Assembly (NCBI GenBank): GCA_910588685.1
Contig: CAJUPX010000026.1
Coordinates: forward strand, 1-18,738
Source: an uncultured Christensenellaceae bacterium
GTDB taxonomy: Bacteria; Bacillota; Clostridia; Christensenellales; Borkfalkiaceae
DNA length: 18,738 bases
Direction: 5' to 3'
The notes under the pieces are model-generated. The model made no database searches, was not told the origin of the DNA, and saw nothing but the letters and a program-made list of their open reading frames with translations. Shown here piece by piece: positions 1-6,820 of the stretch. The translations under genes and the position numbers were made by a program. How positions within the stretch are numbered: position 1 is the first letter of the stretch; each line of letters begins with the position of its first letter.

Positions 1-3
1 GGT

Positions 4-86
4 TGGCAGCTTCTTCACCGCACGAATAGTGCTGCCAGTACTATGCCCTTATAGGACTACCACAAACTACGCGTTTTACGCGTAGT
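4..86. repeat. Two short inverted repeats in gene-free left edge
   Basis: No convincing gene lies in the first 92 bases. Two inverted repeats are visible. TGGCAGC (4-10) pairs with GCTGCCA (31-37) across a 20-nt loop. ACTACGCG (66-73) pairs perfectly with CGCGTAGT (79-86) across a 5-nt loop. The second hairpin sits just past the stop codon of the minus-strand gene ending at 93, so it could help end that transcript, but no T-run follows it on the minus strand. The pair may also be part of a dispersed intergenic repeat cut by the window edge. A plus-strand reading frame open from position 2 to a stop at 83-85 could be the tail of an upstream gene, but I do not recognise it. Confidence 0.35.
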
Positions 87-92
87 CATGAT

Positions 93-569
93 TTATTCAA
101 AATTGACAACGATACTGCAATATAAGTTTATTTCGTTACCTATAATTTTTCCGTCATCGCTATATGTGGATTTTATTGTGTAAAATTCTATCCGGGAATT
201 TTTGCATTTTCTCAAACCGCGCAACGAATATTTCGGTATGTCCGTTCCTTCGCTTAGTGAAGTGATTTCTACGTCGTATTCATCATAACGCAGTATTATT
301 CCGTCGGGCGCTACGAATGCGTTCCCCGGATAAAAATCAACCTCCAGGATATATCCGTCATTTAAAGACAAAGTCTGCATATCTTGCCATTGCCACGCAT
401 CGCTGTAAATATAATTAGACTCGGAGTCTTTTAAATTAACGTGCATATCGCTTATTTCTCCAAAATCCGGTACTGTTTTATTTTCGGTGCATCTTGAAAT
501 AAATACCGTTGAAATTAAAAGACAAAAAAATATGCCGACTAATACAAAAATCTCTAAAACTTTTTTCAT
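93..569 (-). CDS. Small membrane-anchored hypothetical protein
   Basis: A 158-residue protein that I do not recognise. Residues about 4-26 form one strongly hydrophobic segment after MKK, which suggests an N-terminal membrane anchor or an uncleaved signal. A Cys follows at residue 27, but the preceding ISR does not make a proper lipobox, so lipoprotein processing is doubtful. The rest (about 30-158) is a soluble, probably extracytoplasmic domain rich in Asp, Glu, Tyr and Ser, with alternating patterns suggestive of beta strands. The ATG at 569 is supported by a near-perfect AGGAGG about 7 nt upstream (576-582 on the plus strand). It is transcribed alone: its upstream neighbour on the same strand ends at 686 with its own terminator. 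No function can be given. Confidence 0.7.
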   Translation of the reverse strand: MKKVLEIFVLVGIFFCLLISTVFISRCTENKTVPDFGEISDMHVNLKDSESNYIYSDAWQWQDMQTLSLNDGYILEVDFYPGNAFVAPDGIILRYDEYDVEITSLSEGTDIPKYSLRGLRKCKNSRIEFYTIKSTYSDDGKIIGNEINLYCSIVVNFE

Positions 570-643
570 ATGTATTGCCTCCTAACGGTTTTTTCTGTTA
601 ATAAAACGAAATAAAATGCGAGTTTGTCCCGTTTAAAATAAAA

Positions 644-673
644 AACCGGCGAAGTTTTTAGGCTTCGCCGGTT
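644..673 (-). terminator. Intrinsic terminator of the cwlD-like gene
   Basis: An 11-bp perfect stem (663-673 with 644-654, 8-nt loop) lies directly past the stop codon of the minus-strand amidase gene. Read on the minus strand it is followed by a T-rich tail (about ten bases, nine of them T in the first stretch). This is a strong factor-independent terminator that insulates the small gene at 93-569. Confidence 0.9.
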
Positions 674-685
674 AAATAAAATTCG

Positions 686-1375
686 TCAGGAATAATATGA
701 AACCGCGCCTTTAAAAATCGCATAGGCAAATAGCTTTTGATAGGCGGGGTCTATTAAAAGCTTTTCATCTTCAGTGTTGGATAAAAACCCGCATTCAACT
801 ATAACCGACGGGTTTTCTGTGCATTTCAGCATATAATAATCGCCGGCAAGCGCGGTGTTTTGCTCTGCGCAGTTTTCCATAGCGTTAATCGATTTCTGTA
901 TAGAATCGGCAAGCTCTTTCCCGCAGCCGCTGCCTTTATCAAAAAAAACCGTGCCGCCGCGCTTTGAGGGGATAGGACAGAAATTCTGGTGTATGGATAT
1001 AACCATATCCGCGCTGCATTCCTCTATAATTTGCTTGCGTTTTTGCATATCACGCCGTTTAAACCCCTGCGAGGAGCTGCCGTAAAGTCCGGCGTTTGTT
1101 GTTCTTGTCATAACAACGGTAAAACCCGCGTCGGTAAAATAACCGCGCAGATATTTACAGAGCGATAAATTTATTTCGCTCTCTTTGGAGTCGGTGACAA
1201 TTCCCCGTACGCCCGCGTCAATGCCTCCGTGACCTGCGTCGATAACAATAATTTTTTCTCCCGGGGGAGTAGAGGCGGAAGCCGATACTCCGCAGCAAAC
1301 GCCCACAATTATTCCGATAACAGAAATAACGGCGAGCGCGATAATCATACTTTTTTTCAAAACAATTAATTTCAC
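686..1375 (-). CDS. cwlD: N-acetylmuramoyl-L-alanine amidase, CwlD type
   Basis: A zinc-dependent Amidase_3 enzyme that cuts the bond between muramic acid and the stem peptide. The 229-residue length, single N-terminal membrane segment (about 10-33) and lack of cell-wall-binding repeats fit CwlD, which starts muramic-lactam formation in the spore cortex. Zinc ligands are visible: His49 in DAGHGG, Glu65 in the ESEINL motif and His119 in SIHQN; the catalytic Glu194 sits in VIVECGFLSN. The start at 1375 is GTG with no Shine-Dalgarno site. An in-frame ATG at 1348 (residue 10) would still keep the membrane segment, so the start is uncertain. The gene is divergent from mrnC, with only 53 nt between the two starts. 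The spore role is inferred from architecture and the nearby sigma-H gene; a vegetative Amidase_3 enzyme is the alternative. Confidence 0.88.
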   Translation of the reverse strand: MKLIVLKKSMIIALAVISVIGIIVGVCCGVSASASTPPGEKIIVIDAGHGGIDAGVRGIVTDSKESEINLSLCKYLRGYFTDAGFTVVMTRTTNAGLYGSSSQGFKRRDMQKRKQIIEECSADMVISIHQNFCPIPSKRGGTVFFDKGSGCGKELADSIQKSINAMENCAEQNTALAGDYYMLKCTENPSVIVECGFLSNTEDEKLLIDPAYQKLFAYAIFKGAVSYYS

Positions 1376-1386
1376 GCTATATAATA

Positions 1387-1415
1387 TTGCAATTTTTCGC
1401 GGTTTATGCTATAAT
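1387..1415 (+). promoter_or_regulatory. Sigma-A promoter for the mrnC-led operon
   Basis: TTGCAA (1387-1392), a 17-nt spacer and TATAAT (1410-1415) preceded by TG at 1407-1408, i.e. an extended -10. The expected transcription start is about 1422-1423, only 6-7 nt before the mrnC ATG at 1429. The -35 box abuts TATTAT on the other strand (1386-1381), a possible -10 for the divergent cwlD gene, so the two promoters would compete for the same DNA. Confidence 0.75.
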
Positions 1416-1428
1416 AACCAATAACGAT

Positions 1429-1818
1429 ATGTTTGATATTTTTACTACGATATCCGAGCGCGAGGCTCAAAACTTAAACGCTGTAACGCTGGCTTTTGTC
1501 GGCGACGCAGTGTATTCGCTTTACGTGCGTGAAAAACTTGTAATAAGTACAACGTTTTCTACCGGTATGCTGCAAAAACTTACCTCGGGAGAGGTGTCGG
1601 CGCACGGTCAGAGCGAACTTCTTGAAAGGCTCGCGCCCAAATTTACCCAGACAGAGGCGGATATTTTCCGCCGTGGCAGAAATGCAAAAAAGCCCACGCG
1701 CAGCAAGAACGCTACCGTAGCCGAATATAATAAGTCCACGGGCTTTGAGGCGGTTTTGGGTTATTTGTATCTAACCGGGCAATATAAAAGGATAAGTCAG
1801 CTTTTATCCGAAGAATAA
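1429..1818 (+). CDS. mrnC: Mini-ribonuclease III (MrnC)
   Basis: A 129-residue stand-alone RNase III catalytic domain without a double-stranded-RNA-binding domain. In Bacillota it matures 23S rRNA ends. The family signature is clear: LAFVGDAVYSLYVR near residues 21-34 with the catalytic Asp26, RRGRNAK at 81-87, and FEAVLGYLYL with Glu107. A TTG at 1387 would add 14 residues, but that TTG is the -35 box of the promoter and would not be transcribed, so I chose ATG 1429. The predicted 5' leader is only 6-7 nt with no Shine-Dalgarno site, so initiation may be of the leaderless kind. It heads the plus-strand gene run, 12 nt before rlmB, as in the conserved mrnC-rlmB-sigH order. Confidence 0.93.
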   Translation: MFDIFTTISEREAQNLNAVTLAFVGDAVYSLYVREKLVISTTFSTGMLQKLTSGEVSAHGQSELLERLAPKFTQTEADIFRRGRNAKKPTRSKNATVAEYNKSTGFEAVLGYLYLTGQYKRISQLLSEE

Positions 1819-1830
1819 AAAGGTAATATA

Positions 1831-2541
1831 ATGAAGACCGAGGGAAGAAACGCCGTTTTAGAGCTTTTGAAAACGAACAAAAATATTGATAAGATACTTA
1901 TTGAAAAGGACGCCCAGGGCAGCTTAAAAAAGATATTTGCCGAAGCCCGAAGCAAAAACGTCCGCGTGCAGTTTGTGGACAGAAAGGTTCTTGACAAAGA
2001 AAGCGCAGAGCGCCGCCACCAGGGCGTAATTGCTTTTACAACCGACTATAAATATGCTTCAATCGATGATATTATAGGGACAAAGGGACAAAATGGCGGT
2101 TTTATAATACTTTGCGACGGTATCGAAGACGTGCATAATCTCGGCTCTATTTTAAGGGTTGCGGAATGCGCCGGCGCCGACGGAGTTATCATTCCGTCCA
2201 ACAATTCGGCAAGCGTGACCGAGGCGGTAATACGCATTTCGGCTGGCGCGGCGGAGCATATAAAAGTTGCAAAGGTAAATTCTTTGAATTATGCCGTGGA
2301 CTGTCTTAAAAAAGCCGGATACTGGCTTTATGCGCTTGAAGCCGACGGACAGAGCATTTATCAAACCGACCTCAGCGGAAATATAGCCTTTGTAATCGGC
2401 GGCGAGGACAGCGGTGTTAAACGGCTCACGCGTGAAAAATGCGATTTTACCGTTTCACTGCCGCTTTACGGAAAGGTAAATTCGTTAAACGCTTCGGTTG
2501 CGCTCGGTATTGCCGCGTACGAGGCGGTGAGAAGAAGATGA
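1831..2541 (+). CDS. rlmB: 23S rRNA 2'-O-ribose methyltransferase RlmB (SpoU/TrmH family)
   Basis: A 236-residue SPOUT methyltransferase, expected to methylate a conserved guanosine 2'-OH in the 23S rRNA peptidyl-transferase region using S-adenosylmethionine. An N-terminal substrate-binding domain (about 1-75, starting with EGRNAV) is followed by the knotted catalytic domain. Motif 1 is NLGSILRVA (103-111, with Arg109), motif 2 is GGEDSG (190-195), and motif 3 is PLYGKVNSLNASVA (211-224). The start follows an AAAGG site 7-8 nt upstream. The stop overlaps the next start in an ATGA (2538-2541), implying translational coupling to sigH. Other SpoU paralogues (TrmH-like) are possible, but gene order and length favour RlmB. 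Confidence 0.92.
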   Translation: MKTEGRNAVLELLKTNKNIDKILIEKDAQGSLKKIFAEARSKNVRVQFVDRKVLDKESAERRHQGVIAFTTDYKYASIDDIIGTKGQNGGFIILCDGIEDVHNLGSILRVAECAGADGVIIPSNNSASVTEAVIRISAGAAEHIKVAKVNSLNYAVDCLKKAGYWLYALEADGQSIYQTDLSGNIAFVIGGEDSGVKRLTREKCDFTVSLPLYGKVNSLNASVALGIAAYEAVRRR

Positions 2542-3092
2542 CCGACGAGCAGCTCGTCTGCGCCGCGCAGAGCGGCGATAAGGGCGCGGAGGAAGAGCTG
2601 ATAAAAAAATATGAGCCGCTCGCAAAAAAAATTTGCGCTCGCTTTTTTATAAGCGGCGGCGACGGCGACGACCTTGTTCAGGAAGGGTTGTTCGGTTTGC
2701 ACGGCGCGGTAAACAGTTTTGAAAAAGGCGGCGCAAACTTTTCCACTTACGCTTACGTATGCATACGCAACGCCGTTTGCGACGCGGTGAAAAAAAGTTT
2801 AGGCGCAAAAAATTCTGCACTCAACAATTACGTTCCGATAATAGAGGTTGGAGATGAAACCTCTCCCGCAGGACCGGAGGACGAGTTGATTCTCCGTGAA
2901 AACAGAACGGAATTTTTTGCTAAGATTTCCGGCGTATTATCCTCGCTCGAGTTTAAAACAACGGTTATGTATCTTGACGGTATGACCGTGTCCGAAATAG
3001 CAAATGCTGTTGCCAAGCAGCAGAAAAGCGTTTCCAACGCCCTGTCGCGTGCAAAAACCAAACTCGGAAAACTATACTCCAAGGAGTTTTAA
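2538..3092 (+). CDS. sigH: RNA polymerase sigma factor SigH-type (sigma-70 family)
   Basis: A 184-residue sigma factor. Region 2 spans about 20-90, with DDLVQEGLFGLHGAVNSF (44-61) matching the core-binding and -10-recognition helices. Region 4 (about 130-180) holds the helix-turn-helix MTVSEIANAVAKQQKSVSNA and the basic end RAKTKLGKLY. Both the sequence and the position after mrnC-rlmB match sigma-H of Bacillota, which turns on early sporulation and transition-phase genes. It lacks roughly 20-30 N-terminal residues present in the Bacillus protein. The start is the ATG of the ATGA overlap with rlmB; a longer reading from 2439 lies entirely inside rlmB and adds no family sequence. The yacP gene that usually sits between rlmB and sigH is absent. 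The stop overlaps dnaX by one base. Confidence 0.9.
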   Translation: MTDEQLVCAAQSGDKGAEEELIKKYEPLAKKICARFFISGGDGDDLVQEGLFGLHGAVNSFEKGGANFSTYAYVCIRNAVCDAVKKSLGAKNSALNNYVPIIEVGDETSPAGPEDELILRENRTEFFAKISGVLSSLEFKTTVMYLDGMTVSEIANAVAKQQKSVSNALSRAKTKLGKLYSKEF

Positions 3093-4849
3093 TGGCATAT
3101 CTTGCATTTTACAGAGCTTTCCGCCCCGTGAGCTTTGACGGGGTCGTAAGGCAGGAACATATTGTTCGCATTCTTAAAAACCAAATAGCTACCGACAAAG
3201 TGGGACACGCATATTTATTTTGCGGACCGCGCGGCACGGGAAAAACCACGCTCGCCAAAATTTTTGCGCGCGCAATAAACTGCGAAAATCCGCAGGACGG
3301 TTCGCCTTGCGGCAGCTGTCCCGCCTGCAAGTCGCTTGCCGAAGGCGGTAATCTGGATATTTACGAAATAGACGCGGCGTCTAACAACGGCGTAGACGAA
3401 ATGCGCGATTTGCGCGAAAAAGTGCAGTATCCGCCGGTTGCCGGCAGATATAAAGTGTATATAATAGACGAAGTGCATATGCTCACCGCGTCCGCGTTCA
3501 ACGCGGTGCTTAAAACGCTTGAAGAGCCTCCGCGCCACGCAGTTTTTATTCTTGCAACGACCGAGCCGCAGAAAATACCTGCAACCATACTGTCGCGGTG
3601 TATGCGTTTTGATTTTAAATTACTTCCGCAAAAGGATTTGGAGGAGCTTGTAAAATCGGTGCTGACCCGCGCCGGTAAGGATTTCGAGCCCGAAGCCGTT
3701 GCGCAGATAGCGAGAGCCGGAGCGGGCAGCGCGCGCGACAGCCTTTCAATAGCCGATATGTGCGCTTCGTATTCCCGCGGCAAGCTTACTTATGACGACG
3801 TTAACGGCGTTTTGGGCGGAGCGGAACATACAGTTATTGCGCAAATTTGCGACGCGGTATTTAAAGAGGACGCGTCAGCTGCGCTGTCCGCTGTGGAGGG
3901 AGTGCTGTCTACAGGTAAGAGCGTGGGCGTTTTAGTTAAAGATTTACTGTCTTATCTGAACGACTGCACTATAGTAAAGGTTTGTAAAAACTATAAAGAA
4001 ATTTTAAATCTTCCGGAGGAAACGCTGAATATTATAAAAACTTCTGCGGAGCTTGCAAACGGGCATAAATTGTTGAGGGTTACAGAAATTCTTGCAAAAG
4101 CAGAAGCTGATATGCGCTATGCGCTGAGCGAGAGAATAACGCTTGAAACGGCAATTTATAAGTGTTCGGTACCGCAGGCGGACTATAATATAGACGCTCT
4201 TATCGGCAAGATAAACGCGCTCGAACAAAAGCTCGAAAGCGGAAAATTTACGGTTAAAAATAACGGTATACCCCTGAATATGCCGCAGTTAACGCAGAAG
4301 GAAAGCATAACCGAGCACAATAATACAACAGATATAAAGGCGGTGCGGCATATACCGTCGCCGGAGCCTGTTTCCGAATTAGAACCCGCGGCGCGGAAGA
4401 CGGAAACAATTAAGCCGCCCGTTTTAAAAGAGGACGGCGATGGCGGCGACCCTTTTTCCTCAAATCCGTTTGCTTCGCCCGTAAAAAACGTTCAGTCCGC
4501 GATATCGGAAATTTCTCCCGAAATTATAAGAAACAGCGGGGAAATTTTTGCCAGGTTTTTACGGTGTTTAAGAACTACGCACCGCAACGCAGTGCTCTTT
4601 ACTCTTTGTATGGATTTGGAAAACTCGTTTGACGGCAACACGCTCGTTCTCACTACGGAAAGCGAGTCGGTGCTTAAAGCGTTAAAACGCGACGACAACG
4701 CAAAATTCATAACAGGTCTTTTAGCCGAGCTCGGCGTATTCGTTTACGACGTGCGCCTTAAAGCGCAGGGCGAAAATAAATATGAAAAGGCGCTCGAAGA
4801 ACTTAAAAATAATTTCAAAGGTACGGAAATAGATATTAAGGAGGAGTAA
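3092..4849 (+). CDS. dnaX: DNA polymerase III subunit gamma/tau
   Basis: The clamp-loader ATPase that loads the beta sliding clamp and ties the replisome together. At 585 residues it is full length. Visible in order: Walker A GPRGTGKT (45-52), four zinc-binding cysteines (64, 73, 76, 79), Walker B with DEVH (126-129), the SRC arginine-finger motif (168-170), the lid and collar domains (to about 370), a Pro/Glu-rich linker (about 410-470), and a C-terminal tau-type domain (about 475-585). The start ATG overlaps the sigH stop (TAATG) and has AAGGAG 5 nt upstream. The order dnaX-ybaB-recR is conserved widely. A slippery-looking A AAA AAC occurs in frame at 4483-4489, but no close -1 stop follows, so a shorter gamma form is not supported. 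Confidence 0.97.
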   Translation: MAYLAFYRAFRPVSFDGVVRQEHIVRILKNQIATDKVGHAYLFCGPRGTGKTTLAKIFARAINCENPQDGSPCGSCPACKSLAEGGNLDIYEIDAASNNGVDEMRDLREKVQYPPVAGRYKVYIIDEVHMLTASAFNAVLKTLEEPPRHAVFILATTEPQKIPATILSRCMRFDFKLLPQKDLEELVKSVLTRAGKDFEPEAVAQIARAGAGSARDSLSIADMCASYSRGKLTYDDVNGVLGGAEHTVIAQICDAVFKEDASAALSAVEGVLSTGKSVGVLVKDLLSYLNDCTIVKVCKNYKEILNLPEETLNIIKTSAELANGHKLLRVTEILAKAEADMRYALSERITLETAIYKCSVPQADYNIDALIGKINALEQKLESGKFTVKNNGIPLNMPQLTQKESITEHNNTTDIKAVRHIPSPEPVSELEPAARKTETIKPPVLKEDGDGGDPFSSNPFASPVKNVQSAISEISPEIIRNSGEIFARFLRCLRTTHRNAVLFTLCMDLENSFDGNTLVLTTESESVLKALKRDDNAKFITGLLAELGVFVYDVRLKAQGENKYEKALEELKNNFKGTEIDIKEE

Positions 4850-4855
4850 TAATTT

Positions 4856-5215
4856 ATGGCAGGTTTTAAAGGCGGAATAGGCAATATGCAGAATATGATT
4901 AAGGAAGCCCAAAAAATTCAGGAGCAGATGCAGGCGGCGGACGAGGAACTCGAAGAACTCGAAGTGGTAGGTACGTCCGGCGGCGGCGAAGAGGGCGATG
5001 AAACCGTTGTGGTTTATATGAACGGGAAAAAGATAATAAACGGCGTGGAGTTCGGTAGCCGCCTTTCGCAAACGGTGGATATATCCGACGAAGACGACGT
5101 GGAAATGCTTGAAGACCTTATTATGGCGGCAATTCTTGACGGTTATAAAAAAGCCGACGAGCTGTACGAGCAGAAAATGGGCCCTTATGCCAAGATGTCT
5201 AAAGGTATAATGTAA
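4856..5215 (+). CDS. ebfC: YbaB/EbfC family nucleoid-associated protein
   Basis: A 119-residue small DNA-binding protein of the YbaB/EbfC family, which forms dimers and coats DNA. The N-terminal third (about 8-40) is a long helix rich in Met, Gln and Glu that mediates dimerisation. The core has the typical short strands (EVVGTSGGGEEGDETVVVYMNG) and a C-terminal acidic helix with DLIMAAILDGYKKADELYEQKM. The ATG at 4856 follows an AAGGAGG that lies across the end of dnaX, about 10 nt upstream. It sits between dnaX and recR, the conserved position. A role in replication-linked recombination or nucleoid structure is inferred from family and context. Confidence 0.94.
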   Translation: MAGFKGGIGNMQNMIKEAQKIQEQMQAADEELEELEVVGTSGGGEEGDETVVVYMNGKKIINGVEFGSRLSQTVDISDEDDVEMLEDLIMAAILDGYKKADELYEQKMGPYAKMSKGIM

Positions 5216-5806
5216 ATGGAAGTGTTTATAGAGCCGATAGGCAGACTGATTAACGAGTTTTCAAAGCTGCCCGGCGTAGGCAAAAAAACGGCTCAGAGAT
5301 ATGCGTATAAAATTATAAATATGTCGGAGCAGGAGGCGAAAGAGTTTGCCGAAAGCGTGTTGTACTGCAAGCAGAAAGTGCGTTATTGCAGCGTCTGCGG
5401 CAATTTCACCGAAGACGACGTATGCGAAATATGCCGTCGCCGCGAAAAGTCGGTAATCTGCGTTGTTAAAGAACCCCGCGACGTTATCGCGCTTGAAAAA
5501 CTGCACGAATTTAAGGGCGTTTACCACGTTCTGCACGGCGTAATAAATCCTATGGAAGGGATAGGACCAAACGATATACGTATAAAAGAGCTGCTGTCGC
5601 GTATCGACGGAAGCGTTACCGAAGTGCTTATGGCAACTAATCCCGACGTGGAGGGCGAAGCAACCGCAATGTATATTGCTCGCCTTTTAAAGCCTATGGG
5701 GGTAAACGTTACGCGGCTTGCGCACGGTATACCTATAGGCGGCGAACTTGAATACACGGACGAGGTGACGCTGTCCAGAGCGCTTTCAGAGCGTAAGCAG
5801 ATGTAA
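5216..5806 (+). CDS. recR: Recombination protein RecR
   Basis: A 196-residue RecR, which works with RecO and RecF to load RecA on single-stranded DNA gaps. In order: helix-hairpin-helix (about 10-30, with KLPGVGKKTAQRYA), a C4 zinc finger (Cys58, 61, 70, 73), and a TOPRIM domain (about 80-175, with VVKEPRDVIALE at its start and NPDVEGEATAMYIARLL further on). A conserved C-terminal segment RLAHGIPIGGELEYTDEVTL follows. The ATG is immediately after the ybaB stop (TAA at 5213-5215, then ATG 5216). The Shine-Dalgarno site is weak (AAAGG, about 11 nt upstream), so coupling to ybaB translation is likely. Confidence 0.97.
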   Translation: MEVFIEPIGRLINEFSKLPGVGKKTAQRYAYKIINMSEQEAKEFAESVLYCKQKVRYCSVCGNFTEDDVCEICRRREKSVICVVKEPRDVIALEKLHEFKGVYHVLHGVINPMEGIGPNDIRIKELLSRIDGSVTEVLMATNPDVEGEATAMYIARLLKPMGVNVTRLAHGIPIGGELEYTDEVTLSRALSERKQM

Positions 5807-5828
5807 ACAGATTTAAGGAGCTAATTTT

Positions 5829-6818
5829 ATGAAAATTTCGGTTTTAGGCTGCGGGCGCTGGGGCTCGTTTATCGCCTGGTACCAGGCAACGGTGCTTAAA
5901 AATCAGGTTGTATCCTGGGGACCAGAGGGCGATTATTCGTACGAGATATTAAATACCGCAGGCAAAAACGAGTACGTTACGCTCGATAAGTCGATAAAGC
6001 TGACCTGCGACCTCGGTTATGCCGTGGATTTTGCCGATATAATAATAATTTCAATATCATCGCAGGGCTTGCGCGGATTTATGAAAAAGATTACGGCGTA
6101 TGATGTTAAGGATAAAATTTTTGTGCTCTGTATGAAAGGCATAGAAGAGAGCACGGGTAAACGCCTTTCCGAAATTTTGATAGAAAGCGGTATTGATAAA
6201 AATAAAATCGCTGTTTGGGTAGGTCCCGGTCATATACAGGCGTTTGTCAAAGGCATACCTAACTGTATGGTTATAGACAGCTATGACGCGCAATTAAAAA
6301 AGTACATAGCCGATAATTTCAAGAGCAGTTTAATTCGCTTTTATTACGGAAACGATATAATAGGTACTGAAATAGGCGCGGCGGCAAAAAACGTTTTGGG
6401 TATTGCCGCGGGCGTGCTCGACGGCAGCGGTTACGTCAGCTTAAAGGGACCGTTAATGGCGCGCGGCGCTTACGAAGTGGGTAAATTTATTAAGGCTATG
6501 GGCGGCGAATTTAACTCCGCTTACGGGCTTGCGCATCTCGGCGATTATGAAACCACGCTCTTTTCGGAGTTTTCGCACAACAGGCGCTACGGCGAGCTTA
6601 TGGCTCACGGAACAAAGTTTGACAAGCTTGCCGAGGGCATTATGACAGCTAAGGCGATGAAAGAGCTTGCCGACGGACATAATTTGGAAATGCCCATTAC
6701 AGAAGCGGTATATGAAGCGTGTTTTTTATCGCACGCGTTTGATGACGGCGACGGCGCCAAAAACTGTATGGAGATAATTTTAAAATTATTCGACCGCCGC
6801 ACCAAAAGCGAATTTTAA
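5829..6818 (+). CDS. gpsA: Glycerol-3-phosphate dehydrogenase [NAD(P)+], divergent GpsA
   Basis: A 329-residue enzyme that makes sn-glycerol 3-phosphate from dihydroxyacetone phosphate for phospholipid synthesis. The Rossmann fold opens with GCGRWGS (7-13), followed by the nucleotide-domain motif MKG (102-104). The C-terminal domain has EIGAAAKNVLGIAAG with the catalytic Lys187, and NRRYGE (251-256), the substrate-phosphate region. The family motif usually written GPSHA reads GPGH (132-135) here, and the N-terminal WGTA/LA motif reads WGSFIAW, so this is a divergent branch. Start ATG 5829 has TAAGGAG about 8 nt upstream. It lies 22 nt after recR and 2 nt before the next gene, so it shares the operon. 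Length and core motifs argue for an active enzyme. Confidence 0.88.
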   Translation: MKISVLGCGRWGSFIAWYQATVLKNQVVSWGPEGDYSYEILNTAGKNEYVTLDKSIKLTCDLGYAVDFADIIIISISSQGLRGFMKKITAYDVKDKIFVLCMKGIEESTGKRLSEILIESGIDKNKIAVWVGPGHIQAFVKGIPNCMVIDSYDAQLKKYIADNFKSSLIRFYYGNDIIGTEIGAAAKNVLGIAAGVLDGSGYVSLKGPLMARGAYEVGKFIKAMGGEFNSAYGLAHLGDYETTLFSEFSHNRRYGELMAHGTKFDKLAEGIMTAKAMKELADGHNLEMPITEAVYEACFLSHAFDDGDGAKNCMEIILKLFDRRTKSEF

Positions 6819-6820
6819 CG

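Noticed and set aside
2..85. Open plus-strand frame from the left edge ending at a TAG at 83-85
   Set aside because: It encodes 27 residues with no recognisable family, and its end is simply the translation of the hairpin; too weak to call a partial gene.
2621..2648. Hairpin CGCAAA/TTTGCG followed by T6 inside sigH, resembling an internal terminator
   Set aside because: Only 6 bp with three A-T pairs, and the T-run begins 5 nt after the stem; likely chance from Lys codons. The A8 run there could cause slippage, but no evidence supports it.
3361..3783. Minus-strand reading frame of 140 codons opposite dnaX
   Set aside because: It is fully inside dnaX on the other strand, has no ribosome-binding site and low-complexity composition; a shadow of strong codon bias. 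The same holds for others opposite dnaX, typA, nfnB and coaX (for example 3215-3538, 11484-11987, 16213-16692).
4483..4489. In-frame A AAA AAC heptamer in dnaX, as in programmed -1 frameshifting that makes gamma
   Set aside because: The -1 frame stays open for about 47 codons (to near 4632), so no short gamma ending is made, and I saw no obvious stimulatory structure.
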